Positions 16,025 to 23,991 of a stretch of DNA of 64,000 nt are shown here, in pieces (the stretch's first letter is position 1; the number at the start of each line of letters is the position of its first letter). Source of the stretch: Microbulbifer sp. GL-2 (lineage in GTDB: Bacteria > Pseudomonadota > Gammaproteobacteria > Pseudomonadales > Cellvibrionaceae); the NCBI RefSeq assembly GCF_007183175.1, contig NZ_AP019807.1:4832001-4896000 (forward strand), given 5' to 3'. Below the pieces are notes generated by a model. It made no database searches. It was not told where the DNA came from and saw nothing but the letters and a program-made list of their open reading frames with translations. Both the position numbers and the translations under genes were made by a program.

Positions 16025-16047
16025 GCCCCCGGCCCGAAGACCGAGGG
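16025..16047 (-). terminator. Rho-independent terminator between capsid and small terminase genes
   Basis: Read on the minus strand, CCCTCGGTC-TTCG-GGCCGGGGG folds into a nine-pair stem (with G-T pairs) closed by a stable TTCG loop and followed by TTTTT. It sits 14 bases after the capsid stop. It would end or thin out transcription after the capsid gene and so keep capsid mRNA in excess over the downstream packaging and tail genes. Confidence 0.75.
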
Positions 16048-16060
16048 AAATGCCGCTCAC

Positions 16061-17110
16061 CTATGCCCAGCCGCCGTTGCCGTCAGGAAGTTGTACATTG
16101 GCAAATTCTAGGCCCGCTGTTTTTTCTTCATCTTCCAGCACATAGCCTTCGTTTACAGAGTTGTAGTCCTCGACGCGCTTCCGCTTGGTAGCGTTTGCTA
16201 CTTCACGCCTCCAGCTATCTGATTGAAAATAAATGGAAAGATTGTCCAGGCTGGTAATAAAGATTCCGCGCGAAGGAAAGAATGCAACGTCGGTAACAAT
16301 AGGTAGACCTGCATAGACCTTTGTCACCACCTCTTTTTCTATTCGCTCTTTCTCACTGGGCTTTTGGCCCAACGCTTTATAAAGAGCGGCCTTTTCTTCG
16401 GCGATAAGATCCTCGCCAACAATTGCCACTAAATCCTTGGCGCCCCGATGAAGAGGGTTAATCATTTGCTTTAAAGCATGAATCGCAGAATCCAGGTTTT
16501 CAAAATCACCACCAGCACCAATGCGGATTTTGTTTGCCGCCTGGGTTCCTTCAGAGCCATCAAACCAGTGGCTGCCACCGTCATATTCCCGGCACAACTG
16601 CAACCAACCTTTGTTGACATCTTCACCATTGGGATAGGAGGCTTTATCAGTTTTAAGTTCTGCTGCGTGAGTACCTAACCAACCAGTACGTATGCGTGCC
16701 AGAGCGATTGCCTTGCGTACCCACTCCCCATAGCGTTTAGACAGATCTGGAAACTTCGCCCAAGAATCAATGGTTACCCAGCGGATATGAGTATCAAACT
16801 CTGTAGAAAACAACTCGTATTTTTTACTACCAAGGGAAAGCACTTCGCTGGTTTGACGGTCTTCATTTTCAGTATCGGTGCGTTTACCCACCAAGCCAGT
16901 TACTGAACCTAGAATTTTCTCACCCTTAATTTGCTCAACGGGTAACACATTGATTTTTTGAAGGAACTCATGGCTCTCGACAATCGCGTCCGATAGTTCC
17001 TGGGCCACTGTGGGTTGAACGCTAAATTCATTAGATACACTGGCTACGCCGTAGGTTGCAGCCATGGCAGTCAACATTGCCGCAAATAATTTACTGGTTT
17101 TAGGGTTCAT
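16061..17110 (-). CDS. Major capsid protein (gpN-like)
   Basis: 349 aa, beginning MNPKTSKLFAAMLTAMAATY. It has QPTVAQELSDAIVESHEFLQ and KINVLPVEQIKGEKILGSV, which are the conserved start of P2 gpN-type capsids. The body carries the HK97-type layout with RAKDLVAIVGEDLIAEEKAA-like LVAIVGEDLIAEEKAALYKA (about 240-260) and a strand-rich C-terminal part. It assembles into the icosahedral head on the gpO-like scaffold. It lies directly downstream of the scaffold gene. Size is very close to P2 gpN (357 aa). Confidence 0.9.
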   Translation of the reverse strand: MNPKTSKLFAAMLTAMAATYGVASVSNEFSVQPTVAQELSDAIVESHEFLQKINVLPVEQIKGEKILGSVTGLVGKRTDTENEDRQTSEVLSLGSKKYELFSTEFDTHIRWVTIDSWAKFPDLSKRYGEWVRKAIALARIRTGWLGTHAAELKTDKASYPNGEDVNKGWLQLCREYDGGSHWFDGSEGTQAANKIRIGAGGDFENLDSAIHALKQMINPLHRGAKDLVAIVGEDLIAEEKAALYKALGQKPSEKERIEKEVVTKVYAGLPIVTDVAFFPSRGIFITSLDNLSIYFQSDSWRREVANATKRKRVEDYNSVNEGYVLEDEEKTAGLEFANVQLPDGNGGWA

Positions 17111-17160
17111 AATTTTTCAGTCCGGTAATTTGTCTTTAAGGGTTAAATACAAAAATTCTG

Positions 17161-18009
17161 TTAAAGCACACGCTCGGTTGCGTCACCGCCGGTACCTTCA
17201 GGGGTATGTGTACCGGGCGTTTCCTGATTCAACGCTTCTGAGAACTGGGTTTTCAACTCATCCAGCTCCTGCTTCACCTGATTAAATTCACTACGTGGCA
17301 CGGTTTCCGATTCGTCATCATCGGATTCTGTTTCGTTGTTTCCCTTTGGCTTTAAGTTCAAACTGGAAAATGCGCTTTCGACTTCACTTTTAATAGAACT
17401 CTTCAACTCGCCCATTTGCTCTTCACTTAATGGCATGTCTTCACCGTCCTGTAATTGATGGGTATTTGGTTTTTGTTCGGCTTGCCTACTGAAAATACGT
17501 TTAAAGATGCTGTTATCCTCTTCCAAGGATTCTGCAACATTGATTTGATCACCTAAAAATACAGTTACCTTTTCCTCTTCTCCATTTTGCTTGGAAAAGA
17601 GAAGTTCCGAGGCACCACAGCTTGCTGGCTGATCTGTTACGCCAAGACCACTAAGAAAGAACTTCCCTGTTCCACGGTAATTATCTCCAAGCTCTATAGA
17701 AGGGTGCGTATAGTCGCCATGGCGATTTGCGCTAATTAAGAAGTCATTTGGAGCAAGAATTCCATAGAGCTGTATCTCACCCTTAAGTTCAGCTTCTTTT
17801 GCTGGCTCGACCTTCAGGGCTAGAACTTTTCCGCCATTAACGTAACGGCGATGATCTGGCCAAATTCTGGCTGTGTGAATTTTGGCGTTATAGGTTTCTG
17901 CCATATCTTCCAGCCATTGCTTCTCTATCGTGCGACCATCTTCAGCCCCATGCACAACCGATCCACTGGTAGCCAAAACAACCCATCCTGTTTTTAGGTT
18001 TCTTGCCAT
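17161..18009 (-). CDS. Capsid scaffolding protein (gpO-like)
   Basis: 282 aa. The N-terminal domain (about 1-140; WPDHRRYVNGGKVLALKVEP, then YTHPSIELGDNYRGTGKFF) matches the P2 gpO family, whose N-terminal part is a serine protease. The conserved His and Ser are visible, but I did not align the triad. The C-terminal part (about 185-275) is an acidic helical scaffold (LKSSIKSEVESAFSSLNL, FNQVKQELDELKTQFSEAL). It directs capsid assembly and is cleaved. It starts 173 bases from the divergent terminase gene, so the late promoters for both directions must lie between them. Confidence 0.85.
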   Translation of the reverse strand: MARNLKTGWVVLATSGSVVHGAEDGRTIEKQWLEDMAETYNAKIHTARIWPDHRRYVNGGKVLALKVEPAKEAELKGEIQLYGILAPNDFLISANRHGDYTHPSIELGDNYRGTGKFFLSGLGVTDQPASCGASELLFSKQNGEEEKVTVFLGDQINVAESLEEDNSIFKRIFSRQAEQKPNTHQLQDGEDMPLSEEQMGELKSSIKSEVESAFSSLNLKPKGNNETESDDDESETVPRSEFNQVKQELDELKTQFSEALNQETPGTHTPEGTGGDATERVL

Positions 18010-18110
18010 TGTCTGCCCGGTATCAAAGTTTGAGTGTTTTTTTACTGTGCGGACTCTGCCGCTCTGAGGACTCCAAATTTAAAGAGGTAGAGCAAGGCAA
18101 ACAATCAGAT

Positions 18111-18149
18111 AAATTCCTACAAATTCCTATTTCTGAGATATAGGAATTT
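18111..18149. promoter_or_regulatory. Dyad and repeat AAATTCCTA in the divergent late promoter region
   Basis: Three copies of the same core occur in 39 bases: AAATTCCTA at 18111-18119, AAATTCCTAT at 18121-18130 and its reverse complement ATAGGAATTT at 18140-18149. The last two form a perfect ten-base inverted repeat with a nine-base spacer. They lie in the 190-base region between the divergent scaffold and terminase genes and are therefore candidates for the binding site of a late activator such as the Ogr/Delta-like protein encoded at 21.1 kb. This is inference; the P2 consensus was not matched. Confidence 0.5.
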
Positions 18150-18200
18150 TCAGGAATAGAACTACGCAAAAAAAGACTTTCCTTGCGTAAACTGCGCGGC

Positions 18201-19943
18201 ATGGCTAACTACTCAGACGAAATCAAACAAGCCGCTAAAATTATGTGGTTGCGCAGATTGAGCGCACGAGAAATAGCGGATCAATTAAACCTGAACAATG
18301 CACGGGTGGTTTACCAGTGGGCGGAGAAAGGTAAATGGGATGAAATGCTCCAGCATGAGACTGTGGAACAAGCCACGTCTCGCCGACTTATTGTCCTCAT
18401 TGAAAAGCCCAACAAAACTAATGAAGATTTCAAGGAGATAGAGCGCCTAAGCAACCTGCTAGATAAACTCGCCGGTATTGACATAAAGAAAGCACGCGCA
18501 GCCAAGGAGAAAGCCGCAGCTTCACGAGGGGAACGCGGAGACGGGAAAGGTAAAAAGAAAAAGACAAGAAACGATATTAGCGGGATAACCGCAGAGCAAC
18601 TTGAGGAAATCCGTAAGGAGTTGTTCTATGAATATCAGCACCGCTGGCACGAAAACAAGGACCAACGAACCCGCTTTATTCTTAAGTCACGCCAGATCGG
18701 GGCTACCTACTATTTTGCCTGGGAAGCTTTCGAGGACGCAATACTTAGCGGTGACAACCAGATATTCCTATCCGCCAGCCGCAGCCAAGCTGAGATTTTC
18801 AAAGCCTACATCATTAAATTCGCACGCGAATATTTTGACCTTGAACTTAAAGGAGCAGATTTCATGGAACTATCAAACGGTGCTGAATTACGATTTGTAT
18901 CAACGAATGGAAGGACCGCGCAAGGATACCATGGTCACTTTTATGCAGATGAAGTGTTTTGGATTCCTGATTTTGAAAACACCAACAACTTAGCGTCCGG
19001 TATGGCGACGCATAAGAAATGGCGTCTTACATACTTTTCAGTACCATCAATAAAAAGTCATGGCGCCTACGCAATGTGGAGCGGGGAAAACTTTAACAAG
19101 GAAAGAAAAAACAAAGTAGATTTTGATTTAAGCCACAAGGCATTAAAGCAAGGCCTGCTCGGCCCGGATAAGATATGGAGGAACATTGTCACCATTAAGG
19201 ATGCGGAGGAACAAGGGTGTGACCTATTTGACATTGAACAGTTAAAAATAGAGAACAGTACACCAGCATTCAATAATAAATATATGTGCGCCTTTATGGA
19301 GGCGGGACTATCAGTCTTTAAGCTCGGAGACCTTCTTAATTGCTCTATAGATTCCAAGGAAACATGGCGTGATTTCAAAATTGATAAAGTACGCCCATAT
19401 GGTAATCATCCCGTTTGGATTGGCTACGATCCGTCCCGCAGTGGCGATGGTGCAGCAGTTGTAGTGATTGCGCCTCCATTAAAATCTGGTGGTAAATTCC
19501 GGGTTTTAGAAAAAATTGTCATGCGCAATCGCGCTTGGCAGTGGCAGGCGGAGCGAATCAAAGAGCTTACCGAAAAATACAATGTGCAATTTATCGGTGT
19601 TGACTGTACCGGACCTGGGTCTGGTGTTTATGAAATGGTACAGGGTTTCTTCCCCGGCGTTACCCCCATTACCTACGGCATTAGCACTAAAACCAACCTA
19701 GTGCTAAAAGCGCAGGATGTTATCGAATCGGGCCGGGTTGAGTGGGACGCAGAGCACACCGATTTACCGCAGGCGTTTATGCAGATTCACCAAACCACCA
19801 CCGGTAACGACCAAATCACTTATGCAGCCAATCGCACCAGCAGCACCGGGCATGCGGACGTGGCCTGGGCACTAATGCACGCCCTCAGCAACGAACCCCT
19901 AAACCGTCAACAGCAAACAACAACCGTAGCCTTTGCCAGCTAA
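18201..19943 (+). CDS. Terminase large subunit, ATPase (gpP-like)
   Basis: About 580 aa from ATG 18201 (MANYSDEIKQAAKIMWLRR). The N-terminal 50 residues form a helix-turn-helix (SAREIADQLNLNNARVVYQW). The ATPase core has KSRQIGATYYFAWEAFEDA as a deviant Walker A and HFYADEVFWIPDF as Walker B. The C-terminal nuclease-like domain has WIGYDPSRSGDGAAVVVI and IGVDCTGPGSGVYEMV. It powers DNA packaging with the small subunit. The gene faces away from the scaffold gene and is followed by the portal, the P2 arrangement. An alternative TTG start at 18183 has no better ribosome binding site. Confidence 0.9.
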   Translation: MANYSDEIKQAAKIMWLRRLSAREIADQLNLNNARVVYQWAEKGKWDEMLQHETVEQATSRRLIVLIEKPNKTNEDFKEIERLSNLLDKLAGIDIKKARAAKEKAAASRGERGDGKGKKKKTRNDISGITAEQLEEIRKELFYEYQHRWHENKDQRTRFILKSRQIGATYYFAWEAFEDAILSGDNQIFLSASRSQAEIFKAYIIKFAREYFDLELKGADFMELSNGAELRFVSTNGRTAQGYHGHFYADEVFWIPDFENTNNLASGMATHKKWRLTYFSVPSIKSHGAYAMWSGENFNKERKNKVDFDLSHKALKQGLLGPDKIWRNIVTIKDAEEQGCDLFDIEQLKIENSTPAFNNKYMCAFMEAGLSVFKLGDLLNCSIDSKETWRDFKIDKVRPYGNHPVWIGYDPSRSGDGAAVVVIAPPLKSGGKFRVLEKIVMRNRAWQWQAERIKELTEKYNVQFIGVDCTGPGSGVYEMVQGFFPGVTPITYGISTKTNLVLKAQDVIESGRVEWDAEHTDLPQAFMQIHQTTTGNDQITYAANRTSSTGHADVAWALMHALSNEPLNRQQQTTTVAFAS

Positions 19944-19955
19944 CGAGTACAGACC

Positions 19956-21011
19956 ATGGGACGCAAGAACAAAAGATTCAAAGCGAAAGCCGCTAAGCAA
20001 AATTTAAAAGCAGAAGTCAGGAATGATAATGATCCACTGTTATTTAGCTTTGGCGAGCCTGAACCGGTATTGGGTGGTAACTGGGGCGACTATCTCGGCA
20101 CCTTTCTACAGCCCAACGGTGACTACTACGAGCCGCCAATAAGTCAGAAAGGATTGGTAAGCTTGCTGGGTGCCAATGCCCACCACGGTACTATTCCATT
20201 TTTCAAACGTAACCTTTTGCGTAAATGGTATGCCCCCAATAAGGTTTTACGGCCCGAGTGTTTAGCAAACGCTGGTTTTGATCACTCTGTATTCGGGCAT
20301 TGTTATTTCAAAAGGATATTTAACCCGTTTGGCCACTTCCTGCGCCTGGCACACTTACCGGCATTTAATATTCGCCGGATGAAAGAAAAAGATCGCTATT
20401 GCATGTTGCAACCGAACGGAGCAGATCCAATCCCATTTGAGCCGGGCGAAGTGGTCCAACTGAAAGAATATGACCCAACCCAGCAGATATACGGCAGGCC
20501 CCAGTACCTGGGCGGGGTCCAGTCTGTTCTGCTGAATGAAGATAGCACCCTATTCCGGCGCAAGTATTACAACAACGGGGCGCACATGGGGTACATTTTC
20601 TACACCGCTGATAAAAACCTGGGTGAAAAAGACAAAGAACGTATCCAATCCCAGATTGAACAGAGCAAGGGGGTCGGCAACTTCCGTTCAATGTTCATCA
20701 ACATTCCTGACGGGAAAGAAAAGAGCGTCCAGATTATTCCTGTGGGTGACATTGCCACTAAAGATGAGTTTGCAAAAATTAAGGATTTGAGCCGAAACGA
20801 CATCCTCAGCAGCTGGCGAATCCAACCCGCCCTTGCTGGGGTTATGCCAGAGAACAACGGTGGCTTTGGTGATATTGAAAAAATAGACCGCGTTTACTAC
20901 GAAAACGAGGTGCTACCAATGCAGAATGTTTTCTTAGAGCTTAATGAATTATTGCCAAGGGGAAAGAAGATTGAGTTTACTCAACCAGATTTCGCCCACA
21001 CTCAAAACTAA
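19956..21011 (+). CDS. Portal protein (gpQ-like)
   Basis: 351 aa, starting MGRKNKRFKAKAAKQNLKAE. It then has YEPPISQKGLVSLLGANAHH and FNPFGHFLRLAHLPAFNIRR, and it carries YDPTQQIYGRPQYLGGVQSV, the best conserved segment of P2 gpQ portals. Twelve copies would form the portal ring at one head vertex, through which DNA enters. The gene starts 12 bases after the terminase stop on the same strand. Length matches P2 gpQ (344 aa). Confidence 0.9.
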   Translation: MGRKNKRFKAKAAKQNLKAEVRNDNDPLLFSFGEPEPVLGGNWGDYLGTFLQPNGDYYEPPISQKGLVSLLGANAHHGTIPFFKRNLLRKWYAPNKVLRPECLANAGFDHSVFGHCYFKRIFNPFGHFLRLAHLPAFNIRRMKEKDRYCMLQPNGADPIPFEPGEVVQLKEYDPTQQIYGRPQYLGGVQSVLLNEDSTLFRRKYYNNGAHMGYIFYTADKNLGEKDKERIQSQIEQSKGVGNFRSMFINIPDGKEKSVQIIPVGDIATKDEFAKIKDLSRNDILSSWRIQPALAGVMPENNGGFGDIEKIDRVYYENEVLPMQNVFLELNELLPRGKKIEFTQPDFAHTQN

Positions 21012-21097
21012 AAGTATAATTTCAATGCTTTTTAATTTACATGTTATACCAAGGTAGTAAAATGAGCGGATGCTTCAGAGAAGAAGGTGATGGTGGA

Positions 21098-21349
21098 ATG
21101 CTTATAAACTGTATCAAGTGTGGTAGCAAAGCAACGATAACCAGCAGAAAAGATCTTGACCCTAAGCTTTCACAGCTCTATTGCGCTTGTAAAAACACTG
21201 ACTGCGGGCACACTTTCGTAATGGACCTAAGTTTTAAACACACTATTTGCCCACCCGCTACAGATCGTCGCGCCCTGCTTTTAGGCTTGATAAATACCAT
21301 GCCCACTACAGAGCGCAACGAGCTGCTAAAACAACTGGCTACAAGCTAA
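21098..21349 (+). CDS. Late-gene transcription activator, Ogr/Delta-type zinc finger
   Basis: About 83 aa from ATG 21098 (MLINCIKCGSKATITSRKD), which has GGTGG just upstream; the longer frame to 21041 would add a poorly conserved leader. The core is C-x2-C, then YCACKNTDCGHTFVMD with further cysteines, the Ogr/Delta finger (about 1-50). In P2 and P4 such proteins bind upstream of late promoters and contact the RNA polymerase alpha subunit. It would activate the late operons starting near 18 kb. The C-terminal tail (TDRRALLLGLINTMPTTERN) is longer than P2 Ogr (72 aa). It is convergent with and overlaps the next gene by four bases. Confidence 0.85.
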   Translation: MLINCIKCGSKATITSRKDLDPKLSQLYCACKNTDCGHTFVMDLSFKHTICPPATDRRALLLGLINTMPTTERNELLKQLATS

Positions 21350-21594
21350 ACTTGGCTTGTAAGCCAATCTGGTAATTGTCGCAGGTCATCATTAACCCCC
21401 TCTTGTATCCGCATTAATTCCCGATCAATCAGATTTAGATAGGCTACTCTTGATTCTTGCGGAGCATCCCCCCCAAACATTTTAAGAGCCAGCCGCAAAT
21501 CAGATAGCTCTTTCACAAACTGTATTCTCCGTTGTTCCACTACAGCCACAAGAGAATTTGGCAGGTTGACGGTCTTACGTTTTGCGTTAGTCAT
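21346..21594 (-). CDS. Small helical protein, possible ribbon-helix-helix, unknown
   Basis: 82 aa, beginning MTNAKRKTVNLPNSLVAVVE. The basic start plus KTVNLP followed by helices (SLVAVVEQRRIQFVKELSDL) is compatible with a small ribbon-helix-helix DNA-binding fold, but the match is weak. The rest is helical with no recognised motif. It lies between the late activator and the HTH regulator and faces the activator. Function unknown. Confidence 0.5.
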   Translation of the reverse strand: MTNAKRKTVNLPNSLVAVVEQRRIQFVKELSDLRLALKMFGGDAPQESRVAYLNLIDRELMRIQEGVNDDLRQLPDWLTSQV

Positions 21595-21722
21595 GTCTAA
21601 AACTCCATCTTTAAACTAAGCATTCACACCCACTCTTTAGGAAAATTTTCCCTCCAAGTGGCTAACGTAAAAATCTTTTACCATCAAAGAATCACAGCTG
21701 TAAATGGAATTTATTTTATATC

Positions 21723-21770
21723 TCTAATATCGAAATATTACGTGAAAGGGATTTCTAATATCGAAATTTT
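21723..21770. promoter_or_regulatory. Two direct repeats upstream of the HTH gene (candidate operators)
   Basis: TCTAATATCGAAATATT at 21723-21739 and TCTAATATCGAAATTTT at 21754-21770 differ at one base and start 31 bases apart, about three helical turns. Each contains an imperfect inverted core (AATAT..ATATT). They lie 57-104 bases before the start of the HTH gene at 21827, and also upstream of the divergent small gene, so they are good candidates for operator sites of that regulator. Confidence 0.6.
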
Positions 21771-21826
21771 GGGTGATTTTTACACAACCTGTAAGCAGCC
21801 CGCTGTTGAATTAAGGTGTACAGTAA

Positions 21827-22192
21827 TTGACCAACCCTCGCGTACCTGACTATTCAAGCAAAAGGTCCTCAATCGCCTACCAGCTACGACGCTCTCGAAC
21901 ACAGACTGGCATGACAGGTCAAGAATTGGCCAACAAGCTTGGAGTCCATCCGACCAGCCTTTCCAAAATGGAACACGGAGACCAAGCTATCCCCGCGGAA
22001 CTCCTTGCTGATTGGTGCTGTATCTTGGAGGTTTCTGTATCTACAATTCTTTACCCAGAAGGAACTGATAGAGCCCATGAGGAGGAGGCTCTTTTCTATA
22101 TGAAAATCCTATCGGAGTTGAACCAAGATCATAGGACGCTAGTTCTTAAGCATTTGGAAATGGTTTATAAGCATGAGAAAAAAGAGAGATGA
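21827..22192 (+). CDS. HTH (XRE-type) transcriptional regulator
   Basis: 121 aa from a TTG start with AAGGTG seven bases upstream. The helix-turn-helix (about 22-75) includes GMTGQELANKLGVHPTSLSK followed by MEHGDQAIPAELLADW, the Xre/Cro fold. The C-terminal 45 residues are acidic and helical, with no protease signature, so it is a short Cro/CII-like regulator and not a LexA-type repressor. Two near-identical direct repeats upstream (21723-21770) are likely operators. It may regulate the adjacent late activator or the cargo patch. P2-type phages do not normally carry a second HTH regulator at this place. Confidence 0.75.
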   Translation: MTNPRVPDYSSKRSSIAYQLRRSRTQTGMTGQELANKLGVHPTSLSKMEHGDQAIPAELLADWCCILEVSVSTILYPEGTDRAHEEEALFYMKILSELNQDHRTLVLKHLEMVYKHEKKER

Positions 22193-22274
22193 TAGAAGAA
22201 GGAGAAAGGGGCTGAAAAGCAGCCCACGATAATTATTTACTAATGTCTAGTTATTAGAAGGTGCTCTATTAAAG

Positions 22275-23018
22275 TCAACTCTGAGCCGCTAGGAAACTTT
22301 GGGCCAACTCTTGAATCTCCCTTTTAAGTTTATCCTTGCCCTTGACTTTATAATCATCAGTGGCCAGTATCATCATACTAATAACATCGTTGATCTCTTT
22401 TCTTTCCTTTTCTGAACTTTTTGTTAGAGTTACACTGCCATCCTCACCAAATGAATAAAACTTCTTTTTGCTTAAATTTGGCTGATCATTATCTCTGTGG
22501 GTAACTCGAACCCCCCATTCTTTACTCTTATATACTTCTGGCATATCATTTTTTGCAAAACTCTTGACGCCTGTATCCAAATAACTATCCAATTTACCTC
22601 GAAAACCTTCCTCGGAGATACCAGCAATAACTACATCCGCAATCAACCTGTTCGAGGCCGCAGGCGGATTCTCACCCTTCTCACCAGTTAGCTGTGTCAG
22701 TGCGAGGCTAACATTTCTCAAGGCACCTCTTTGAGAAGTCGCTGTGGACCACTTCTGCTGGGTAACAGTAGTCCTTTCTTTCGACTCGTAAAACTGATCA
22801 CCATAACTGTCATTTTCCAACACAACTCTACCCGTCCTGTAAAGCTTCCTGAGCTTTGTGATTTCGTACAAATGACCAGGTAAATCACTCATGGTAGAAT
22901 TCCAATCGGTAGATATCCTGGCAGCAACACCTCTTATCAACTCATTGACAGTTTCACGGGAAACATCACATTCAATCAATTCATTACCAATTGATTTCAA
23001 TTCGCTTATAAATGGCAT
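22275..23018 (-). CDS. Cargo protein of unknown function (247 aa)
   Basis: 247 aa, soluble (no signal or membrane segment), beginning MPFISELKSIGNELIECDVS, with a consensus GGAGG before the ATG. It is rich in charged helices, with STDWNSTMSDLPGHLYEITK and IADVVIAGISEEGFRGKLDS, and later RKEINDVISMMILATDDYKV. I recognise no domain. It is AT-rich compared with the phage structural genes and lies in a patch with a SMI1/KNR4-like gene between late and early phage genes, which is where morons or defence genes are often found. Flanking gaps of 82 and 412 bases suggest its own promoter. Confidence 0.55.
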   Translation of the reverse strand: MPFISELKSIGNELIECDVSRETVNELIRGVAARISTDWNSTMSDLPGHLYEITKLRKLYRTGRVVLENDSYGDQFYESKERTTVTQQKWSTATSQRGALRNVSLALTQLTGEKGENPPAASNRLIADVVIAGISEEGFRGKLDSYLDTGVKSFAKNDMPEVYKSKEWGVRVTHRDNDQPNLSKKKFYSFGEDGSVTLTKSSEKERKEINDVISMMILATDDYKVKGKDKLKREIQELAQSFLAAQS

Positions 23019-23430
23019 TTATACCCTCCTTGGGGAGATCCTTATGTAATCTTTTAAATATAATTAGATTAAAAACCTTAGAGCATCAGATATAACCGAT
23101 TAACAACTAAAAAGCTATACTCCTGCTATATTAGCAATTTGTAAACGATTATTTTCTCTGATAATCAAAAACAGTACGACAAAATAACGGGGATTAAATA
23201 AAACAAGTAATTCACTCCCCAGAGCGGATCTCTGGCTTTAATATGGATATTAACATATCAAATAACACTGCAAGATAAATCATGCGCTAAATTCTAGCGC
23301 ACGAACTCATCACGATAAAAGGTCTAGAGGGAAGGAATAGCATATTGAAGCTGACCTGACTAACCACCAATAGAAAAATTGATAAATGTCAGATCAACTT
23401 TGAACCACTATAGGTGTGGAAATAGATGAA
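23019..23430. other. Gene-poor AT-rich intergenic region
   Basis: I see no convincing gene in these 412 bases. It contains a short hairpin TGCGCTA-AATTC-TAGCGCA at 23283-23301, and the left end (23019-23045) carries the ribosome binding site of the minus-strand 247-aa gene. It is probably promoter sequence for the gene at 22275-23018 and the tail of the SMI1/KNR4-like gene. AT content is clearly higher than in phage structural genes. Confidence 0.6.
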
Positions 23431-23982
23431 TTACTTCTTAGGTTCTACGTCAGCTCCCCGTAGTAGATCTCTAATTGCGATTTCTATGTACTCCTCCAAT
23501 GTTTCCCCCGTGGAGTTAACTTCCGCTCCATCTCTTCCATAACTTATTTCATATACTATTGGATTAGCATCGGCGCTACACTCGAAGAAAAGTAATTCAG
23601 CGCCATCTATACACCTAAAAACAAAACTACTACTTAGTAATTTATCACTATCACCTTCCTCTTCTAACTCTTCCCTGACCTCTTCTTGAAACTCTATCAA
23701 ACAATCAATAAGCATAAAGCCGCACAGCTCATTTAACCTCTTTGGCCCCCTACCGAAAACCCTTAGAAAGTCAACATAGATTACCGGAAATTTCAACCCT
23801 ATATTTTTTTCAATTTCACGAATCGTTTTTGAATCCGCCTCAAATATATTTGGGTCAGGCTCACCAATAACGGCTGCGAGATTTTCTGCATATTTAGACA
23901 GCCTTGCCAAAAATTCCATATTAAAATTTCTCAGTTGTAATACCTGGGCCACATTCTGCGTTAAGAAGAACTCTGAATGCAA
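23431..23982 (-). CDS. SMI1/KNR4 (SUKH) family protein
   Basis: 183 aa with TTG at 23982 (or about 162 aa from ATG 23919). The middle (about 45-150) has TIREIEKNIGLKFPVIYVDF, then ELCGFMLIDCLIEFQEEV and ELLFFECSADANPIVYEISY. This is the SUKH/SMI1 fold: an entry helix, LP-x-x-Y/F and a C-terminal FxxAxDaxGn-like segment. Family members are often immunity proteins against polymorphic toxins, and also occur as orphans in prophages. No toxin gene is seen next to it. It lies ten bases after the membrane protein gene, so it may be co-transcribed. Immunity or defence is an inference. Confidence 0.7.
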   Translation of the reverse strand: MHSEFFLTQNVAQVLQLRNFNMEFLARLSKYAENLAAVIGEPDPNIFEADSKTIREIEKNIGLKFPVIYVDFLRVFGRGPKRLNELCGFMLIDCLIEFQEEVREELEEEGDSDKLLSSSFVFRCIDGAELLFFECSADANPIVYEISYGRDGAEVNSTGETLEEYIEIAIRDLLRGADVEPKK

Positions 23983-23991
23983 TGCTATTCA

